DNA of 64,000 bases from Cannabis sativa (lineage: Eukaryota > Streptophyta > Magnoliopsida > Rosales > Cannabaceae). The DNA lies in assembly GCF_029168945.1 (NCBI RefSeq), contig NC_083605.1, positions 25,805,280 through 25,869,279 on the forward strand, given 5' to 3'. This document shows, piece by piece, positions 33,814-45,646 of this stretch. Under the pieces are notes generated by a model, which was not told the origin of the DNA, made no database searches, and was given only the letters and a program-made list of their open reading frames with translations. Within the stretch, counting starts at the first letter, position 1. Each line of letters begins with the position of its first letter. Position numbers and translations under genes: made by a program.

Positions 33814-36122
33814 TGTAACACCCTAACTAACATAGGCGTATTACATGATTTTTAAACATGCTGTGCAGCTCCTTGCTAATCAACGAGGTTTATGGAAAAC
33901 GTGATTAATTAAAATTTTTGCTTTTTAAATAAACTTGCAAAATATTTATACAAAAGACTCGGGATCCCGATTACAAAATCATTTACAAAAGTTAACTGTT
34001 TATACAAAATAATTGTCGCCTAGCGACTAGTTACAAAAATAGCCTTGCTGTCCCGAGGATCGTACGCTCCAGACCTAACCGCCCCGACATGTACAATCTT
34101 CACCAGCTCGCTCACGGTCCATCAGCTCTAGCCTTGCCTTTACCTACACATAAACATAGCACTGTGAGTCGACAGACTCAGTAAGAAAAGCATAATAATA
34201 CTCATACATAAAACCCGGTCATGATCAGACGCCCATACCCCTGATCATAACCGTAACTGTCGTGTCCAACACGATACAGAGTCCCCCTAACTGCCGTGTC
34301 CAACACGCTACTGAGGTCCGAACGTTCATAGGGACGGTACTATTGACAAGTAACAGCCTGATCGGTCGAACCGGTCATACTCCGGCTGCTGGTCATACTC
34401 CAGCCTGTACCGACGTGTTATAGTATCAGCCTGATTGGTCGAACCGGTCATACTCCGGTTGCTGGTCATACTCCAGTCTGTACCGACGTGATACGTCAAA
34501 TAGTACGGAACCACCAACCTAAGTGTCAGCCTGATCGGTCGAACCGGTCATACTCCGGCTGCTGGTCATACTCCAGCCTGTACCGACGTGACACAGTTGG
34601 ATGGTTCGAAGCCAACATACATAACTAATGTAATCTAACAGGCTTCCTACATGCACGCTAAACATGTAATCTACATATGCATACTGTTATACTAATCTTA
34701 CCTGGATTCCGAATTCAGGTGTGCCGGTCAACCTGACTGGAACTATCTGCGCGGCGGATTACAGGCTCCTAAACCATAAAAATCACAACACTATAAGTGA
34801 TACGCTAAATCACTTCCCGGGGACTTAAACTAGGAACTAAAAGTTTCCCTATCGATAAAACAGCATGGCAATACCCCAAAAACATAAAATCGAGGAAAAC
34901 TAGGGTTCCTGAATTTTCCCCAACCGGTAGACCGGTTGCCCAACCGGAATTCCGGTTCAAGGAAATTTCAAAACCCCATCCGGAATTCCGGATGCACAAC
35001 CGGAATTCCGGTTCCTCGCAGGCAGATTTTCAAAATTTCACACTTTGCTCAAATCAACTCCAAACCATACCAAAACCTCCAGACCTGTTCTATACCTCCC
35101 CTAGAACATTTCTAAAGCATCAAATCCACCCAGAAAGTACAGAAACGAAAATCACCATTAAAGCCCAAGCTTTGAGTTCTAAACTCAAACTTGGTTAAAA
35201 ACAACTAACATGCATCCAAATCATGATTCAAACTCATATTCAAGCATAATAACACTGCAGAAAACTAACCCTAATTCATGCAAACACTACAGCCACAAAT
35301 TCACACAATTTCTCTTTGAAAACCAAACTTTTTAACAAGAAATCTATCCAACTAGAGCAAGAATAACTAGCATGCAATTTCAACCTAATTAAACCTACTT
35401 AAATCAACATTTTAATCATGGAAACAACAACAACAATTAACAGCAGCAACATCATCAAAATCATCATGCATTACTCATCTTTTTCATCAAAAATTTCAAG
35501 AAAACAAAGAAATACCTCTACTAGAATCACTTTAACTTGCTGAAAATCACTTGAAATTTAAGAGAAAACTCCACTTTTCTTGCTGCTTCAAGTGGCCGAA
35601 AAAGAGAGAGAGGAAAAGAGAGAGAGAGCTTTTGAAATTTTTCTATTTTTTTCTAAGTGTTGAAACTATGAATAAAATGGAATTTTAAGGCACTTAACAC
35701 ATTTACTTTCAGCCAAATAATAACCAATTACACATATATTTTTCAATTATTAAAATCACTAGAAGACAAAATAATAATGGGGCAAAAAGACCATTTTGCC
35801 CCTCCACACTAAATTCACATAAATAAACACTAAAGGGGTATTTTTGGGAAATTCTAAATTCCCGGCCATTCCCGACATTCCCAATGTCTAATAAACCGTC
35901 CCAAACCACTAACATACTAAGTTGTGATTTTATTGAGCCAAACACCAAGTTCCAAAATACCGGGCACCAGAATGCAAAATTATAAAAACTACTCCATGAC
36001 ATAAAAATGCATCTCTGAATTCAATAATTACAGTATAATAATTATTTAAATAGCTATAAATAATTTTCATAATTAAACATGATTAACAGCTAATTTCCAA
36101 ATTAAACTAAGCGGTCTTTACA
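33814..36122 (-). repeat. 5' LTR of element B
   Basis: 2309 bp, nearly the same length as its partner. It holds the minisatellite (34353-34596, three full units), the palindrome cluster (34921-35012) and the 3'-end hairpin (33869-33887), with one stem base changed. Confidence 0.93.
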
Positions 36123-36127
36123 GTCTG
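36123..36127. repeat. Target-site duplication of element B, right (one mismatch)
   Basis: GTCTG corresponds to GTTTG at 16392-16396. Confidence 0.6.
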
Positions 36128-36649
36128 CATCATATAACTCCTAAAAAATTTCACAGTCAAATGTATCAGTCATACTTGCAGTTTTTGGCACAGTCGCCAA
36201 ACAATTTGCAATTAATGATGAATATGATGACGCAGTTACCTCAGGCGTCTCATGTGGCACAGTCTCAGATGCCACAAATGATGCTGACACAACATATGTC
36301 ATAGATGCCTCAAAATGTTCCGATAATGTCGACACAAGGGCAGCAGTATCAGCAAACATTACAGACAATACCGATACAACCATAGCAGCATACATCGCAT
36401 AAGATGCCGACACAACTAGGGCAGCAGACATCTCACATGATGCCAATACAACAAGGGTAGCAGACATCTCAAATGGTGCTGACACCACATGGGCAGCAAA
36501 CATCTCAAATGATGCCGACACCACATGGCCACTAGACATCTCAGACGATGACAAGTTCGCAAATTTTGCCATACTACCCACAAATGTCGGATATTCCTGG
36601 AGATGCTAGTGAAGATGTACTACTAACTTCTTTTAGAATTTTATTTTAG
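36128..36649 (+). pseudogene. CACTA second ORF, 3' portion, Gln/Met/Pro-rich
   Basis: This continues the second CACTA ORF after Ty3 element B. The plus-strand frame that ends with TAG at 36647-36649 is rich in Gln, Met, Pro and Thr, and contains about five and a half tandem copies of a 12-residue repeat, QQTSQMMPTPHG in its best form. A few codons inside have become stops. The role of this low-complexity tail is not known to me. The minus-strand frame at 36141-36581 is the antisense image of the repeats. Confidence 0.65.
36350..36541 (+). repeat. 36-bp (12-codon) coding tandem repeat
   Basis: Units begin at 36350, 36386, 36422, 36458 and 36494, with a partial one at 36530. All keep exact 36-base spacing, so the repeat preserves frame. 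Confidence 0.88.
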
Positions 36650-37202
36650 TTTTACAAATTATTGGTTAATGTTTTTTTGATATTTTATGAACACTCATAT
36701 TTAAATAAACAGTATTGTAATATTTGTGACTCACTCTTTATTGTAATGTTTGTGACTCTAAATATTAAAAAATATTTACTTTTTATACTCTTAATTTCAT
36801 AAATTAATTAAATCATTTCATATATTAATTAATTAAAAAGAAATATAAATATTTAATATAATTTTAAAAATAAAAACAAAATAAATTTATTTTATTTTTA
36901 AAAAACAACATTAAGAATGACGAGAATATCGTCATTGATAACATAATTAATGACGACATTGTCGTCGTAGATGGGAACGGATAATTAAAAACAATAAAAA
37001 ATATAGTATTATCAATGACGACAATGTGATCATTGATATTTAATATTACCAACGACTTAAAATGTCGTTTTTGATAATTCTTTATTTCGACGAACTTTTT
37101 CTGATGATTTTTTACCAACGAAATGTCGCCATTGATAGGCATTACTAACGAAAAAGGGACATTTCAAAATTTTCCTCATTCATGCTCATGACTCTTGTAG
37201 TG
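36650..37202 (+). mobile_element. CACTA 3' subterminal region and terminus
   Basis: After the ORF and an AT-rich stretch, short motifs such as ACGACATT and TGTCGT recur in both orientations between about 36915 and 37150. This is typical of subterminal repeats that bind the element protein. The element ends ...CTTGTAGTG at 37202, the complement of CACTACAAG, a standard CACTA terminus. The next three bases (GCT) would be one copy of the 3-bp target duplication; the other end is outside the window or destroyed. Confidence 0.8.
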
Positions 37203-37544
37203 GCTATATTAGGTTTTACATTATTCTATTGTCATTCTTGAAAATCTCTATTCACTTAATAGTCTAGGATTCTAGGTTTAAGTGATAAATTACTTTTAAG
37301 AGTATATTGTGATGGATCTCATTAATTGTCACGAAGAATATAACTTAATTAAACGAATTATATGTTGAATTAATTTGTTGCTTATATTAACATGTATTCA
37401 TCGAAGTTAATACTTTTCTTAAGTTAAATAGATTGCATGCTTCGTGGATCTATTACTTTGTAAAAAAGATTAATTATTGGGCGTTTCGCCATAATTAGTT
37501 GTAATAGAGATTGACTGCGAGGTTGATAGTACAAATCAATATAT
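37203..37544. other. Unclassified AT-rich stretch between the CACTA end and the array
   Basis: No open frame and no similarity to the other repeats in this window. It may be the original sequence beside the CACTA insertion or part of an older element. It leads into a TA tract at about 37540. Confidence 0.4.
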
Positions 37545-40500
37545 ATATATATATACAGGAAAGCACAAGAAGAGTTTATGTGTCATTTTATAAAATTTTC
37601 TTCCTATTTTTCTTAATTTCTAACACATTCTCTTATTTTGTTTGAAAACTAAACCACACAAACAAATTAAAAGTCCCACATTCTTTAAAAACCGTTTAGG
37701 TTTTCTCTATGTAGGTTATAAATAATATTCTTATTACATTACTTTCTTTTGTCTAAAAAATATTATTTTTTTATGGGTAATTGATTAATTTCTTACTCAA
37801 GTTTTTATTTTGCCTAATTTGTTTCAATTTTTTTTTGAAAGAAGAGTTTATGTGTCATTTTATAAAATTTTCTTCCTATTTTTCTTAATTTCTAACACAT
37901 TCTCTTATTTTGTTTGAAAACTAAACGACACAAACAAACAAAAAGTCCCACATTGTTTAAAAACCGTTTAGGTTTTATCTATGTAGGTTATAAATAATAT
38001 TCTTATTACATTAATTTCTTTTGTCAAAAAAATATTATTTTTTTATGGGTGATTGATTAATTTTTTACTCAAGTTTTTATTTTGCCTAATTGGTTTCAAT
38101 TTTTTTTTTTTGAAAGAAGAGTTTATGTGTCATTTTATAAAATTTTCTTCCTATTTTTCTTAATTTTTAACACATTCTCTTATTTTGTTTGGAAACTAAA
38201 CCACACAAACAAACAAAAAATCCCACATTGTTTAAAAACCGTTTAGGTTTTATCTATGTAGGTTATAAATAATATTCTTATTATAATACTTTCTTTTGTC
38301 TAAAAAATATTATTTTTTTATGGGTGATTGATTAATTTCTTACTCAAGTTTTTATTTTGCCTAAATTTTTTCAATTTTTTTTTTTGAAAAGAATACAAAA
38401 TATATTTTTATACTTTTCAATATCAGTCAAGTTAAAAATAATTATAAAAAAAGTCCTTTAATTATTTTTCAATATGAAAAGTATTTTACTTATTTTTTAT
38501 GTGGGTGATTGGTGAACTTAATCTTGCCCATTACAATTTTTTTTTTAAAGTGAATGCAGAATATAATTTTGCATTTTTCAATTTTTATCAATATATATAA
38601 AGGAAAGCACAAGAAGAGTTTATGTGTCATTTTATAAAATTTTCTTCCTATTTTTCTTAATTTCTAACACATTCTCTTATTTTGTTTGAAAACTAAACCA
38701 CACAAACAAACTAAAAGTCTCACATTGTTTAAAAACCGTTTAGGTTTTCTCTATGTAGGTTATAAATAATATTCTTATTGCATTACTTTCTTTTGTCTAA
38801 AAAATATTATTTTTTTATAGGTGATTAATTTCTTACTCAAGTTTTTATTTTGCCTAATTTGTTTCAATTTTTTCTAAAGAAGAGTTTATGTGTCATTTTA
38901 TAAAATTTTCTTCATATTTTTCTTAATTTCTAACACATTGTCTGATTTTGTTTGCAAACTAAACCACACAAACAAACAAAAAGTCCCACATTGTTTAAAA
39001 ACCGTTTAGGTTTTATCTATGTATGTTATAAATAATATTCTTATTACATTACTTTCTTTTGTATAAAAAATATTATTTTTTTATGGGTGACTGATTCATT
39101 TCTTACTCAAGTTTTTATTTTGCCTAATTTGTTTCAATTCTTTTTTAAAGAAGAGTTTATGTGTCAGTTTATCAAATTTTCTTCCTATTTTTCTTAATTT
39201 CTAACACATTCTCTTATTTTGTTTGAAAACTAAACCACACAAACAAACAAAAAGTCCGACATTGTTTAAAAACCGTTTAGGTTTTATCTATGTAGGTTAT
39301 AAATAATATTCTTGTTACATTACTTTCTTTTGTCTAAAAAATATTATTTTTTTATGGGTGATTGATTAATTTCTTAATCAAGTTTTTATTTTGCCTAATT
39401 TGATTCAATTTTTTTTGAAAGAAGAGTTTATGTGTCATTTTATAAAATTTTCTTCCTATTTTCTTAATTTCTAACACATTTCTCATATTTTGTTTGAAAA
39501 CTAAACCACACAAACAAACAAAAAGTAAACCGTTTAGGTTTTATCTATGTAGGTTATAATTAATATTCTTATTACATTACTTTCTTTTGTCTAAAAAATA
39601 TTATTTTTTTATGGATCATTAATTAATTTCTTACTCAAGTTTTTATTTTGCCTAATTTGTTTCAATTTTTTTTTTGAAAAGAATACAAAATATATTTTTG
39701 TACTTTTCAATATCTGTCAAGTTAAAAGTAATTACAAAAAAAGTAATTTAATTATTTTTTAATATGAAAAGTATTTTACTTATTTTCTATGTGGGTGATT
39801 AGTGAACTTAATCTTGCCCATTACAATTTTTTTTTTTTAAAGTGAATGCAGACTATAATTTTGCATTTTTCAATCAATATATATATATATATATAAAGGA
39901 AAGCACAAGAAGAGTTTATGTGTCGTTTTATAAAATTTTCTTCCTATTTTTCTTAATTTCTAACACATTCTCTTATTTTGTTTGAAAACTAAACCACACA
40001 AACAAACCAAAAGTCGCACATTGTTTAAAAACCGTTTAGGTTTTATCTATGTATGTTATAAATAATATTCTTATTACATTACTTTCTTTTGTCTAAAAAA
40101 TATTATTTTTTATGAGTGATTAATTAATTTCTTACTCAAGTTTTTATTTTGCCTAATTTGTTTCAATTTGTTTTTGAAAAGAATACAAAATATATTTTTG
40201 TACTTTTCAATATCTGTCAAGTTAAAAATAATTATAACAAAGTCCTTTAATTATTTTTTAATATGAAAAGTATTTTACTTATTTTCTATGTGGGTGATTG
40301 GTGAACTTAATCTTGCCCATTACAATTTTTTTTTAAAGTGAATGCAGAATATAATTTTGGATTTTTCAATTTTTATCAATATATATATATATAAAGGAAA
40401 GCACAAGAAGAGTTTATGTGTCATTTTATAAAATTTTCTTCCTATTTTTCTTAATTTCTAACACATTCTCTTATTTTGTTTGAAAACTAAACCACACAAA

Positions 40501-43003
40501 CAAACTAAAAGTCCCACATTCTTTAAAAACCAATTACGTTTTATCTATGTAGGTTATAAATAATATTCTTATTACATTACTTTCTTTTGTCTAAAAAATA
40601 ATATTTTTTTATGGGTTATTGATTAATTTCATACTCAAGTTTTTATTTTGCCTAATTTGTTTCATTTTTTTTTTTGAAAAGAATACAAAATATATTTTTG
40701 TACTTTTCAATATCTGTCAAGTTAAAAATAATTAAAAAAAAAGTCCTTTAATTATTTTTTAATATAAAAAGTATTTTACTTATTTTCTATGTGTGTGATT
40801 GGTGAACTTGATCTTGCCCATTACAATTTTTTTTTTAAAGTGAATGCAGAATATAATTTTGCATTTTTCAATCAATTTATATATATATATAAAGGAAAGC
40901 ACAAGTTTTTATTTTGCCTAATTGGTTTCAATTTTTTTTTTTTGAAAGAAGAGTTTATGTGTCATTTTATAAAATTTTCTTCCTATTTTTCTTAATTTTT
41001 AACACATTCTCTTATTTTGTTTGAAAACTAAACCACACAAACAAACTTAAAGTCCCACATTGTTTAAAAACCGTTTAGGTTTTATCTGTGTAGGTTATAA
41101 ATAATATTCTTATTACATTACTTTCGTTTGTCTAAACAATATTATTTTTTTATGGGTGATTAATTTCTTACTCAAGTTTTTATTTTGCCTAGTTTGTTTC
41201 AATTTTTTTTTTTAAAGAAGAGTTTATGTGTCATTTTATAAAATTTTCTTCATATTTTTCTTAATTTCTAACAAATTCTCTTATTTTGTTTGAAAACTAA
41301 ACCACTCAAACAAACAAAAAGTCCCATATTGTTTAAAAACCGTTGAGGTTTTATCTATATATGTTATAAATAATGTTCTTATTAAATTACTTTCTTTTGT
41401 CTAAAAAATATTATTTTTTTATTGGTGATTGATTAATTTCTTACTCAAGGTTTTATTTTGCCTAATTTGTTTCAATTTTTTTTGAAAGAAGAGTTTATGT
41501 GTCATTTTATAAAATTTTCTTCCTATTTTTCTTAATTTCTAACACATTCTCTTATTTTATTTGAAAACTAAACCACACAAACAAACAAAAAGTCCCACAT
41601 TGTTTAAAAACCCTTTAGGTTTTATCTATGTAGGTTATAAATAATATTTTTATTACATTACTTTCTTTTGTCTAAAAAATATTATTTTTTTATGGGTAAT
41701 TGATTAATTTCTTACTCAATTTTTTATTTTGCCTAATTTGTTTCAATTTTTTTTTTTTGAAAAGAATACAAAATATATTTTTGTACTTTTCAATATCTGT
41801 CAAGTTAAAAATAATTATAAAAAGAGTCCTTTAATTATTTTTTAATATGAAAAGTATTTTACTTATTTTCTATGTCGGTGATTGGTGAACTTAATCTTGC
41901 CCATTACAATTTTTTTTTTTAAAGTGAATGCAGAATATAATTTTGCATTTTTCAATCATCAATATATATATATATATATAAAGGAAAGCGTACAAGAAGA
42001 GTTTATGTGTCATTTTATAAAATTTTCTTCCTATTTTTCTTAATTTCTAACACATTCTCTTATTTTGTTTGAAAACAAAACCACACAAACAAACTAAAAG
42101 TCCCACATTGTTTAAAAACCGTTTAGGTTTTATCGATGTAGGTTATAAATAATATTCTTATTACATTACTTTCTTTTGTCTAAAAAATATTATTTTTTTA
42201 TGGGTGATTTATTAATTTCTTACTCAAGTTTTTATTTTGCCTAATTTGTTTCAATTTTTTTTTAATGAATAGTTTATGTGTAATTTATAAAATTTTCTTC
42301 ATATTTTTCTTAATTTGTAACACATTCTCTTATTTTGTTTGAAAACTAAACCACACAAACAAACAAAAAGTCCCACATTGTTTAAAAACCGTTTAGGTTT
42401 TATCTATGTGGGTTATAAATAATATTCTTATTACATTACTTTCTTTTGTCTAAAAAAATATTATTTTTTTATGGGTGATTGATTAATTTCTTACTCAAGT
42501 TTTTATTTTGCCTAATTTGTTTCAATTTTTTTTGAAAGAAGAGTTTATGGGTCATTTTATCAAATTTTCTTCCTATTTTTCTTAATTTCTAACACATTCT
42601 CTTATTTTGTTTGAAAACTAAACCACACAAACAAACAAAAAGTCCCACATTGTTTAAAAACTGTTTAGGTTTTATCTATGTAAGTTATAAATAATATTCT
42701 TATTACATTACTTTCTTTTGTCTAAAAAATATTATTTTTTTTATGGGTGATTGATTAATTTCTTACTCAAGTTTTTATTTTGCCTAATTTGTTTCAATTT
42801 TTTTTTTTGAAAAGAATTCAAAATATATTTTTTTACTTTTCAATATCTGTCAAGTTAAAAATAATTATAAAAAAAGTCCTTTAATTATTTTTTAATATGA
42901 AAAGTATTTTACTTATTTTTATGTGGGTGATTGGTGAACTTAATCTTGCCCATTACAATTTTTTTTTAAAGTGAATGCAGAATATAATTTTGCATTTTTA
43001 AAT
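37545..43003. repeat. Two-level tandem array: about 270-bp A units and about 225-bp B units
   Basis: A units start AGAGTTTATGTGTCATTT near 37571, 37843, 38118, 38615, 38881, 39152, 39423, 39911, 40409, 40950, 41219, 41490, 41999, 42271 and 42539. Spacings are either about 270 or about 490-540. The longer ones contain a B unit, running from GAATACAAAATATATTT through AAAGTGAATGCAG. Six blocks begin at TA tracts followed by AAGGAAAGCAC (about 37545, 38590, 39885, 40385, 40870, 41965). Each has one to four A units and one B unit. Each A unit has an inverted repeat AAAACC-GTTTA-GGTTTT. There is no coding potential. The B units end at about 43003. Confidence 0.9.
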
Positions 43004-45641
43004 TTTTTATTGAAATTCAAATTATAGTGAACCTGAAGTTCATGAATTGAGTTATTTTGCCATGATCAATCATATGCAATAAATTGTCAAAGGATTTGAA
43101 TAAATTTTGTTGAAGAACCAGAAGATTCTTCTCATTATTAATTTATAAGGCTCAAAAGAAGAATATGCATATATTTGCACATAAAAAATATTTAAATTAT
43201 ATTTCTTTAACAATCTTGAGCCATTGTTAGATTGTTATTGCATAGTTTCTTATCGATGTGATAAGATTTGATGATCATGCATTTACAAAATGTGTAAATT
43301 TATGTATTTCTTATGATACACGTGTGACTCATTCTTAGAAATGAATTAAGTTCATAAGTATTGAACTTGAACCTGAAGTTTATTGAACCTGAAGTTCAAT
43401 GTCATATAGTATATATGGGTTTAAATAAATATTGATTCATTGTGATATATTGAAATCCCTACAGGTGTATTAATATTATTAGATATCACAATTTTTAAAA
43501 ATTCTCTCGATCAGGGGGAGAGAAGCAGTTGGGATCGATGATAATTTTTAAAAAATGATCCGTGCACAAAGTATATAAGAACGATATAGCTCAAAATGAT
43601 ATATACCAACTGCAAATCAATATTACTCAAAGTTGAGATAGAATGATTTGAAAACGCTTGAAGCGTAAATGAACAATATATAAATTATTAGTAAATGTTC
43701 ATTTGATTTGCCCTGAAGTTGTTAAATCTAGAGGTACTCATGGAGATACCTTAATGTTATAAAGTATTAAAATGATAACCGTGATGAAAACGGTACTCGA
43801 AGAGACTCCCAAGAGAAGTTAGACATAACACATTTCATCATAATTGAATCCCTGAAGTGATTCGTTATAGGTACCTATAAACGATAAACATATTTGAAAA
43901 TATGTAATTTAAAGAGATCTCTATAAGTTATGTCAATATGGGAGGAAATTATCATTTATTGAAATTTTTGTCGACAATAAATATTGAATGTGTGCATATG
44001 CAATAAACTAACATGAGATAGCAAGGATCATTGTATTAGATTTGTCGAGAATTATCGACATACATTTTGATTTTTGGCCAAAATATTATGATGCAGTCCA
44101 GAAAAATTTACTCACATAAAGTGAAGTAAGACCTGTAGGGTGTGCAAATAAATATTTCTAATGAGAAATTTGAATATATGTATCTGTACATAATGAATTA
44201 TTGTACAAAATTTGCATAGACATGAGATTAATTGAAGTAAGGCTTAAATATTGAGAAAATATAATCATGATTTGATTATAGCCTGGAATATATTTTATGA
44301 GGATTTATAAGCGTCACATAAATGTTGCAACAAAAGATTATTTATTTGGAGCTCCTAATATAGTGAGAATTTGAAATAAGCCTTATCTAAAAATTCTAGA
44401 AGAATTTAATACATGTCTTAAGTGATATAAATTCTAAGTCGCGCGCACTATATGACAAAGATCTTTGTATGAAATAAAGACATGTAAGTAAATTATTGTT
44501 TGAAAAATACGTATGGTTGTCTATGAAGTATAAATACGTAAATTATACGTTGTGATAGACTCTTGAAGAGTTTTTGATTAATTGCAAAACAAACTTTTAT
44601 TTCATTTGTATATCGAGAAATATTAAATGTATATAGTTTGTTCATTAGTATTGAAGTCCTGAAGTACTTCATATGTATTAAGAATTATAGATATATGATC
44701 ATTTGATATGGAAATTAAGATCATACAACAAGATGGAACAAATATATGGTCTTGGAGTACCATCATTGTCACAAACGAAAATTTATATTATCATTAATGT
44801 GTTATGTTCATATCTACTTGAAATGTTAATTAAATTTTAGTATGAACAAGATTGTATATACACATGAATGATACAATTAGTTGGATAAAGATTAATGTTC
44901 CACGAACCCCTCATCTATAATTTAGAAGTCCATACATACTCTGGAAAAGTTATAGAAAATATATGATCAAAGATTATATATGGTGATATTTTAAAAGTGA
45001 TAACAATAATCTTATGAGATCTATTATCACCAAAAGAATTATGGATCATATGTGCATGAGGGGGAGACATATTCATGCTGCACTCTTTTTCCCTTAGCTC
45101 AGGTTTTGTCCCACTGGGTTTTCCTGGCAATCTTTTTAACGAGGCAACTTGCAAATAGTTATGAATATGAAATATATATTGTACTCTTTTTTTCTTAGCT
45201 CAGATTTTGTCCCACTGGGTTTTTCTGACAAGACTTTTAAAGAGGCAACTTTAAATCATGTTAACATACTTGCATTTTATGAAGCAAGTAGAGAATGTGT
45301 GTGTGTGTGTGTGTGTGTGATCATTGACATAGCATATTCCAGAAATATATGGATTGCACTCAATAAAGAAGTATCAACCCAAGCAATTCTCTATGGATAA
45401 TACTGCTTGCATCGCTCAACTAAAAGGATGGTACATTGAAGGAGATAGAGTTACAACACATTTCACGAAATTCTTCTTTATACGCTTCAAGAAAATACAT
45501 ATTGGTGCTCAACATATTTAATCAAGTGTCAATCTTGTAAACTTATTCACAAAGTTATTACCAACATCAACATTTGAGAAGACGGCAGATAAGATCGAAA
45601 TTCGTCGATTAGAAGATCTCCACAAATGCTTAAATGAGGGG
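43004..45641 (+). pseudogene. pol: Copia element G: decayed pol interior
   Basis: Islands of Copia coding remain: EISISYVNMG near 43914-43944, in the linker between integrase and RT, and DNTACIAQLKGWYIEGD near 45400, the RNase H region, followed by LLPTSTFEK near 45555. Everything between is broken by stops. Upstream parts and the 5' LTR were not found; the tandem array abuts the left end. From about 45078 a noncoding motif, TTAGCTCAGGTTTTGTCCCA, is repeated (second copy near 45193). Ty3 element E is inserted just after a GGGGGAG run, and G resumes at 61506. Confidence 0.75.
45296..45319. repeat. (TG)12 microsatellite
   Basis: A pure TG run inside the Copia G relic. Confidence 0.95.
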
Positions 45642-45646
45642 GAGTT
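45642..45646. repeat. 5-bp target-site duplication of element E, left
   Basis: GAGTT is repeated at 61501-61505, right after the 3' LTR. Confidence 0.92.

Larger units (their letters stand above)
16397..36122 (-). mobile_element. Ty3/gypsy chromovirus element B (minus strand), split by Copia C
   Basis: This is the same family as A and E. On the minus strand the order is 5' LTR (33814-36122), primer site, gag and protease in one open frame, RT, RNase H, integrase, chromodomain, polypurine tract and 3' LTR (16397-18701). Copia element C interrupts integrase between 19285 and 29422. Without C the element would be about 9.6 kb. It lies inside the CACTA second ORF. Confidence 0.93.

Noticed and set aside
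36141..36581. 146-codon minus-strand frame with Ala/Val/Ser repeats
   Set aside because: It is the antisense image of the 36-bp coding repeat in the CACTA second ORF.
37545..43003. Possible chain of Helitrons, because blocks open with TA-rich sequence followed by AAGGAAAGCAC
   Set aside because: No consistent TC start, 3' hairpin with CTRR end, or Rep/helicase coding was seen, so only the repeat structure is reported.
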